Assembly (NCBI GenBank): GCA_004026145.2
Contig: CP034975.1
Span: 22,200,213-22,264,212, forward strand
Origin: Takifugu bimaculatus
Taxonomy: Eukaryota; Chordata; Actinopteri; Tetraodontiformes; Tetraodontidae
DNA: 64,000 nucleotides
Direction: 5' to 3'
Positions 57,715-64,000 of the stretch are shown one piece after another (position 1 is the stretch's first letter; each line of letters starts with the position of its first letter). Position numbers and translations under genes: made by a program. A model generated the notes under the pieces. It saw nothing but the letters and a program-made list of their open reading frames with translations. It did no database searches and was not told the DNA's origin.

Positions 57715-57913
57715 ATATAGTAGATGGGACTACTGGCTGTGGCATGGTTGAACACTTTTTACCAGCCAATCAGATTGGCAGATTGCAATAAATGCTTCTG
57801 TCAGGGCAACAGGAGTCTGCATCCCATCATGACAAACCTCACTCATGTTATTCTAAGAACTGTGGTTATTTTGGATAACCAAGCAATGTTTTCTGTCCCA
57901 CTTATTTTTTAAG

Positions 57914-58149
57914 GTTCCCATCCCAGTGACGCCTGATCTGGACCCTCTCACCATGCTGACAGATGATGCGGATATTGCGGCATGGCAAAATGAAGGCCTG
58001 CCTGCTGACCGAATGTCCACCGAGAATGCCACCATTCTCAATTCCTGTCAGCGTTGGCCACTCATGGTAGACCCACAGCTGCAAGGAATCAAGTGGATCA
58101 AGAACAAATATGGCAATGATCTAAAGGTCATTCACACTGGAAAGAAAGG
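57914..58149 (+). CDS. dnah9: Dynein exon 29: AAA5 N-terminal part
   Basis: 78 codons plus two bases (GG of Gly), after TTTTTTAAG. Encodes VPIPVTPDLDPLTMLTDDAD, WQNEGLPADRMSTENATIL and WPLMVDPQLQGIKWIKNKYG. AAA5 has no canonical P-loop. A DIRS-type repeat end lies about 95 bases upstream. Confidence 0.94.
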
Positions 58150-58228
58150 GTAAAGAAGCTATGAAAAAAGATGAGTACATATTCCTATGTTAAAAAATTT
58201 TGTGGAAGGATTCTGATATTTTTTAAAG

Positions 58229-58351
58229 GTACCTGGATGCCATAGAGACAGCACTGGCAGCAGGTGATGCAGTTTTGATTGAGAACTTAGAAGAAACATT
58301 GGATCCTGTTCTTGGACCATTGATGGGCAGAGAAACCATCAAGAAGGGCAG
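58229..58351 (+). CDS. dnah9: Dynein exon 30: AAA5 central part
   Basis: After TTTTTAAAG and a 79-base mini-intron. One base completes Gly, then YLDAIETALAAGDAVLIENL and DPVLGPLMGRETIKKG, ending AG of a split Arg before GTAAAA. Confidence 0.94.
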
Positions 58352-60070
58352 GTAAAAAGATGTCATTGTTGCTGATTAGTAAATTTTGCTGTTTAGACAA
58401 TCTATATTTTTTATTATTAGAAGTGTTTTTCAGACTTTTTAAATGATCTCCATAAACAGGTGAATCGTTTATCATTGATATTTCTAATGTTTATTTTAAA
58501 TGTTTTGAGAACATCAGTCAAGCTATTTTCATAGAATACAAAGAACGTCAGTTTTTGACTCATAGATGACTCCCAAGTATTGTGTGTTGTATTAGTGTTT
58601 GTCATAGCACTTATATATACAATCACTGTTAGGAGTGTGTGATGCTTAAATAGCTTGTTGAACATTTTACAGAGAATAAGATAAAAATGTTCACATTTCT
58701 GTGAAGTGAAAGGACAGCCTTCTTTCCACAGAGAGAAATGGGGGTTATCCTGTTCGTGAGTGCACAGTATAAAAGCTGGCCTCTGTAAGTGTATGGGGAT
58801 ATATCGGCATCATGCATCATACAATCTATCATAAGTGACATACCCTTTATGCAGAGTGATGCACTGACCCATCCAAAAATAAACATTTATGTGTTCTAAC
58901 ATTCCATTTAACTACTTTGACTACCCATTTCCTGTAATGTGGAATTTTTTTAGCTTCTAACATTTCTTTTTCTTTCCAGAGTTACAATAATGTTATGCTA
59001 GGACCTTATATTGACTTCAGTCTTCTCCATCACATCCCAAAGATTCTGGGACTGCGGTCTTATCGATAGTGGCCAAGCCATAAGTCAAAATGACCTCTCG
59101 TGCTCTCTGGACCACTAATTCACAATGTGAGATGGTTGAATCCTCACCTTGTCATTTTTGAATATGTTGATGCCATCAGAGAAGAAAAAGTCCTTTGACT
59201 GAAAGAACTGGTGCCTCATGTACAAACACTTTTCTACACTCACGTTCATATTAATCAAGAGTGGAATAACCTTGGAAATCTGCGGTGCTCGATGCCAAAT
59301 GTGTAGCTGGCAGACACAGATTTCTAGGGCTTTTTAGCTATTGGTGACCCTCAGAGGTGACACTGGGAAACTGTTAATAATGTTCAAAAGAGCACTCCTG
59401 AGGGTTATGCACACATTAGCAATAAACAGATGAACAATAATTAACACGCCTACGTCTTTGCAATTACATAGGTGGATATAATAGTATGCATGAAATGGTG
59501 CAGAAAACACTGTTAACATTAATGGCAGCTTTGGCACCATTGTTAGATATTGCCATTAATATATATTACAATGGTTACTAGGTTACTTGTTTAATTCCAG
59601 ATTGCAACTTTTTTTTATATGGGCAATGTATGTTAACTTACCTGCATGCATGTTATGGAAATTTTGACAAAATTATGTGTATCAATACATAAGAATTTAA
59701 CAACTTTACAAACTTTATGTTTACAGTACAAGATGGCGTATCGTGCATTATACAATCAAAAAGTTGTACAATTTATATGGAAATTGAAAATATTTCAAGA
59801 TTGATTACACAGTTTTTGTCTTTTGATGGTAAAACAAACTTTGAACAGATTTGTGAGCAGAATATTTTTTAGAATTGTTGATTCGAAATGTGTCTGTCAG
59901 AAGAAGCAGGACTTGTAAGAACTATTCTGAATCTTTGAAATAATGGCAAGTAATTACGTCGTGGCTGTTGAAATACTGCCCATCATGAAGTCCTTTTGTA
60001 CCTACTTTCCTTGATTCACAGAGAAGCTGTAAATGAAGAGTAGTGTTTTGATACTTATTTTTCCTAACAG
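58352..60070 (+). other. Dynein intron 30
   Basis: 1.7 kb, GT-AG, AT-rich. No recognised gene or repeat. Confidence 0.7.
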
Positions 60071-60275
60071 GTACATACAGATTGGAGACAAGGAGTGTGA
60101 GTTTAATCCCTGTTTCCGCCTCATCCTGCACACCAAGCTTGCCAGCCCTCATTACCAACCTGAGATGCAGGCTCAGTGCACCTTAATAAACTTTACCGTC
60201 ACTAAAGACGGACTTGAGGACCAGCTGCTGGCTGCTGTAGTCAGCATGGAGAGACCTGACCTTGAACATTTGAAG
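60071..60275 (+). CDS. dnah9: Dynein exon 31: AAA5 sensor region
   Basis: After CCTAACAG. Completes Arg, then YIQIGDKECEFNPCFRLILH, TKLASPHYQPEMQAQCTLIN and ends MERPDLEHLK before GTGAGA. F.L.LHTKL.NPHY is the AAA5 signature. Confidence 0.95.
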
Positions 60276-60499
60276 GTGAGAAAGTATAAGTGAAAATTTT
60301 GGCAGATCTCTGACATTTATCTAACTTTTCTAAATGTCTCTCACATGGTTTAGTTGTTCTGAGAGCAATCAATTGCTCCTTGTTAACATATTTTGACTCT
60401 CTTACAGCTGCAGCAGGACTTCACTGCTGTCACGTTTCACTGTCCACCTGTAACAGGACAGATCTCAAACAAAATGTGTGTCTTATAAAGACAGCAGGT

Positions 60500-60780
60500 T
60501 CAGAGTTTGATTTAAAAACAGTCACTCAGCATTGGGAGTGGTTGTGCAAAATGAAATCATTGGCATGCACCAAGCAGAGAAAAGATGTAAGGAGATTGAA
60601 GAAACCACCAAAACTGGGTTAAGAACTATCCAACGTATTATTAAAAACTGGAAGGATAGTGGGGAACCATTGGTTTTGAGTTGCTCATATAGGGCCCTGT
60701 GATGAAGTGGTGATTCATCCAGGGGTGGACCCTGCCTTCTTATCTTCGTCCATTGTGTACCCTCCCCATGACTCCAAAAA
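60500..60780 (+). mobile_element. Tc1 transposase fragment and LINE/SINE-type tail
   Basis: At about 60560-60665 one frame reads MHQAEKRCKEIEETTKTGLR and TIQRIIKNWKDSGEPL, the N-terminal DNA-binding part of a Tc1 transposase. At 60690-60760 the sequence resembles the CCTGCGATG...CCAGGG tail shared by many fish SINEs/LINEs. Both are short relics. Confidence 0.6.
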
Positions 60781-63342
60781 GGATAGTTTTTAAGAAGACA
60801 AAATGAGCTAGACATTATAAAAACAATGCCACAGCAAATGTGTGCTGCACTCAAACCTAAAGTCAGTCAAATAATGCCCTGGTGATTTCCTCCAGGGTGC
60901 AACTTTTTCTCTTTTCACTTGATTTCACTTGTTTATGATCATATATTCACCTCTCCAAAGATCAAATCAGAGTCAAATTTGTTAAGTTGTGGTGTTCTTT
61001 TGTGATGTAAATGACTTTCATGTTGAGCCGACTTTGTTGATTGTGACATGTAAACAGCTGTAGCTCAAAGCTGTTGGAGTTAATGGCAGCATCTGTACTT
61101 GCTTGCCAGCTGCACAGCTGGCTTTGGAGAGATAATGATCAGCACATAACTTTCACATCCACTATATGGTCCACAGTCTGACTGTAAATGTTTGTAATCA
61201 ATGGGAAACTCACTTGATCAAAGCTGCAGCTTCTAATGATGCCTTTCCCCTGTTTGCCATTTTAGATCTATCAATAAGTAGTGTTAAAGTAACACAGCAA
61301 AGTTCCTTAATTGCACCTCTTATTAGCTAATAGAAACAAAAAAATGTGACTCTAAAAATCTGAAATGGGAGATAATGTAGTTTGTCTGCTAACAGAACTG
61401 AAAGATTAACACCCACCAAGCTCTATTTGCATTTTGATGGCTTTTCTGGAGGTGTTCCAGTTTGAATAAAGTCTCTATAGGCAGACCTGTAGTCTTTCAT
61501 CATGGCCAAATCAGAAGCATTTTAAATAAGTGGAGCAGCACATTCAGACTAAATAAAATCAAAAGGTTATTTTAAGTTCATATTGCTTCAGCAAGTTCCA
61601 GTGAAAAGGGAGTCAATTGTGATTTAGTGAAGCTTGTTCAATTAGCATTTTGCTGAGATCAGAGGGTGCACATTGAAAAAAAGCTCTGGGACTCAAATAA
61701 TGCTCTGAATAACCTTTTACCACAATAAGTAGCAGCACCACCTCCTTGTGCACATACAAGCATGTATTTGAGTTTTTGCACTGAAATAATTCAAACCTAA
61801 TGAGATACTAAATGCTCCACTTCCCAAACGATATTAACAGAGCAGCTCTATGGTACACTGCAATCATTTGCCTAGAAAAATGATAGACTGAATATTTCAT
61901 TTTAATCCGAATTAGTGTCTTCTGCTGACTGTTAAGTGTTTGTTTTCCCGCAAGAAAGGGTAATTAAAAGCACACTGTGCCAGAGGAGAGTTAATCTTTA
62001 AAACTTACTAACTAACGAGTTTAGAATGCTTTTTGTGGATTGCCCCCCCCCCACACACACACACACACGTGCCAAGACACAGAAGGTCACAGCTAACTCA
62101 CACTGCTTAGAAGTCCACCACTCAAAATTTATGATGTGCTTTTGTAACAGAAAGCTGACCCCTTAATGTCTCAGCTTAACATCTCGCAAATATCTCAAAT
62201 GCCTCTTTTTTGGTGAATTTTCTCAGCTTGTAACTCAAATTTACAATTGACGTGAATTTTGTTAATACCTTTGTTTTATTTGCCTCAGTTGGAAGCACAA
62301 CTACAAAATTCATTTTACTAGTTTTAAACCTTTTCTACACTATTTGCTATTGCTCAAATAAAGCTATATCTTAAAAGGCGTTTTGATTGTTCATATCTAT
62401 CGAAGTTTGAAATGTGTGTACCTGTATGTATTGGGACCCTTTTTAGGACCCAGTTATTTAGGTGTTGGTTAAAAAATGCAGATTAGTAGAAAATTCTTTA
62501 ACTTTCTGTGGTACAATCTGAGAAATGCATGTTTTTTGTGGAGGGGAAACGCTCCCACAGCTGCCACCTGCAGTGATTAAAGTGGGTGGGGGTTTCCATC
62601 TACCATGATGCTTAAAAACCAACATCAGATCCCAGCAAAACTGGAGTAGATGAATGATACAACCATGCATCCCTGTAATTACAAGAGCACAGAGACTAAT
62701 GTTTAACACCACACATTTTAAAGAGAGATGAAGCAGTAAAAACATACTATACTTTGCTCATTCAATGGCTTTCAAACAGTAGCCTTTAAAGGGCCAAATG
62801 TTTTGTTTAAATGGAGCATAAAAAGTACTGTTTTAAACCTTATTAGAGGACAGGTAATCCATTTGTTGAGTAAAAGCTATTAACAGAGAACCATGGATGT
62901 GTGTAGTCTATGAAATGCCTGTATTAGTTACCTCTGCTGAAGCCCTGCTGCAAGCAAAAGTTATGGATTAGATTTACAAGGTTTTTTTTAACTATAGGTG
63001 GGCGGTGAATATTAAATTCAAGCAGCTGAGTGGCACAGATATATCAGTCTATATTTTTAAAAACTAACATAATGTTTATATGGTCAGTTTTTTATATTTT
63101 TTTCTTTAGGATTTTTTAAATTTACAACTAAAAAAGATGATCAGTTGTGTATGAACAATTCTGGCCAATATGATTAAAATATTGGACACATTGGAATGCT
63201 TCTAATGCCAAACTGATAGAAAGGGCAAATAAATAATAAAAAATATAATATAAATAATAGCTATATAAATAATTAGAATAATAATGGCCAACCTTTTGTT
63301 CATCTGAGAATCAATAAAAAATAAAACAGACAAAGAGGCAGA

Positions 63343-63392
63343 CATTTTGCTGAACCTTAAAATTTTAAGGTTCATTTTGCTGAACCTTAAAA
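63343..63392. repeat. Tandem duplication with perfect palindrome
   Basis: CATTTTGCTGAACCTTAAAA occurs at 63343-63362 and again at 63373-63392. A 20-base perfect palindrome (AACCTTAAAATTTTAAGGTT) lies at 63353-63372. Confidence 0.85.
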
Positions 63393-63809
63393 TGTCTGAA
63401 TATGATTTTACTTGGATTACAGGCAGGATTAGGTAACTCATTACATTAGTGCATATTCTTCCAAAATACGTCAATGGATGTATGTGTTCCACCATCAAAG
63501 TTTCTCTACTTCCTCGACTAAATCGACAGTCTTATCACATTTAGGGTTAGGTCACCCAGCAAATGTTTGATGTTAGTAACTAGACGGAATCCCTCTAATC
63601 CAGCCAGGAGCACTTTTATGTGCCCGTATAACTGATGCCAAATTGATTAACTCCACCTTTGTGGCACCCTTCAGCATTCATACTCTAATTTGACCCACAC
63701 CTTGAATATCGCGGACTATCAAAAATAGTGTTAATGTCCGTGTGCAATGTCTGATGCTTGTGTGGATTTGCAAAATTGAAGATGCTTCTGCTTTTCTTTA
63801 TTTTATTAG

Positions 63810-63974
63810 TCTGACCTGACAAAGGAGCAGAATGGCTTCAAGATCACTCTGAAGACATTGGAAGACAACCTCTTATCCCATCTGTCCGCAGCTTCGGGAA
63901 ACTTCCTGGGTGATAATGAGCTGGTGGAAAACCTGGAAATAACCAAACATACCGCAGCTGAAATTGAAGAAAAG
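63810..63974 (+). CDS. dnah9: Dynein exon 32: AAA5 end / buttress
   Basis: After TTTATTAG. Encodes SDLTKEQNGFKITLKTLEDN, then ASGNFLGDNELVENLEITK and AAEIEEK, where the AAA5 buttress helices begin. I place the end before GTTGCC at 63975 because the following residues stop resembling the family and the length (55 codons) keeps phase 0. The donor is weak, so this end is less certain. The gene continues beyond the window. Confidence 0.88.
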
Positions 63975-64000
63975 GTTGCCTACAGCTCATATACTGCACT

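Larger units (their letters stand above)
54671..57820 (+). mobile_element. Second DIRS1-like relic with inverted ends
   Basis: The left end (about 54671-54765) and right end (about 57735-57820) are inverted copies: AATCTGCCAATCCTGATTGG at 54712 against CCAGCCAATCAGATTGGCAG at 57762. Between them are a gag-like fragment (DLSLHIQYVSVQASGKVMVT near 55321-55380) and an RT fragment (FALNLQALNKFLRKYKFSML, 56167-56226) with many stops. The RT is truncated near 56680. A LINE copy is inserted at about 56772-57714. Sequence differs clearly from the intron 24 DIRS, so it is a separate lineage. Confidence 0.72.
60276..63809 (+). other. Dynein intron 31
   Basis: 3.5 kb, GT-AG. Holds a Tc1 fragment and a repeat tail near 60500-60780 and a palindromic duplication at 63343-63392. 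A short CA run follows poly-C at 62043-62068. Otherwise nothing. Confidence 0.7.
1907..63974 (+). other. dnah9: Axonemal dynein heavy chain gene, internal part (32 exons)
   Basis: A single multi-exon gene crosses the window. The product is a ciliary/flagellar outer-arm dynein motor heavy chain, an ATP-driven minus-end microtubule motor. The 32 exons sum to 5,419 bases and 1,806 codons with fully consistent phases. They cover AAA1 to AAA5, including four P-loops (one each in AAA1-4), the stalk and the microtubule-binding tip. Family heavy chains are about 4,400-4,500 residues, so roughly 40% is here; both gene ends are outside. The AAA1 region (NCSEQMDYK, SCGNIYKGLAQTGAWGCFDE) and the later modules fit the DNAH9/11/17 group, and DNAH9 is the closest from memory. 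A paralogue such as dnah17 or dnah9-like cannot be excluded without alignment. Introns range from 71 bases to 10.8 kb and the large ones are swollen by transposons. Confidence 0.9.

Noticed and set aside
1..64000. CRISPR array, operon or prokaryotic system
   Set aside because: No regularly spaced repeats and no compact gene clusters; the window is clearly vertebrate.

Overview
This is a vertebrate nuclear window, almost certainly from a teleost fish and probably a percomorph. It is intron-rich and AT-rich, it has no bacterial gene packing, and its repeats are typical of fish: DIRS1-like elements, Tc1 elements with IR/DR ends, Tigger/pogo derivatives, L2-type LINEs, a Penelope-like element and a gamma-type endogenous retrovirus. 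No species can be named from the sequence alone.

The only host gene I can support runs the whole length of the + strand. It is the internal part of an axonemal dynein heavy chain of the outer-arm beta class (DNAH9/DNAH11/DNAH17 group, best recalled match DNAH9). I resolve 32 exons between 1907 and 63974. Their phases join without a break into 5,419 coding bases (1,806 codons, no internal stop or frameshift). In order they give AAA1 (Walker A at 1962), AAA2 (13813), AAA3 (17793), AAA4 (26537), stalk coiled coil CC1 (30308-34811), the microtubule-binding domain (45576-46662), CC2 (52871-54438) and AAA5 with the start of the buttress (57914-63974). The start of the gene (tail, linker) and its end (AAA6, C-terminal domain) lie outside. 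All introns but one are GT-AG; intron 23 begins with GC.

Introns hold nearly everything else. Introns 2 and 5 carry two near-identical 1.04 kb Tigger-like elements in opposite orientation. Intron 4 carries a dead Tc1 element ending 21 bases before exon 5. Intron 15 has a decayed retroelement. Intron 24 (10.8 kb) is a nest: a decayed DIRS1-like element interrupted by a Penelope-like fragment, an internally deleted L2 LINE on the opposite strand, and a young Tc1 element with an uninterrupted 340-residue transposase and about 225-base inverted repeats. Intron 26 holds a defective endogenous retrovirus on the minus strand with two LTRs. Intron 27 has a Tigger-type deletion element. Intron 28 has a second DIRS1-like relic with inverted ends, itself interrupted by a LINE. 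Microsatellites lie in introns 15, 19 and 24.

I found no operon, CRISPR array or credible second host gene. The most notable signals are the apparently intact Tc1 element, the inverted Tigger pair flanking exons 3-5, transposon ends lying next to splice acceptors, and the four-element nest.
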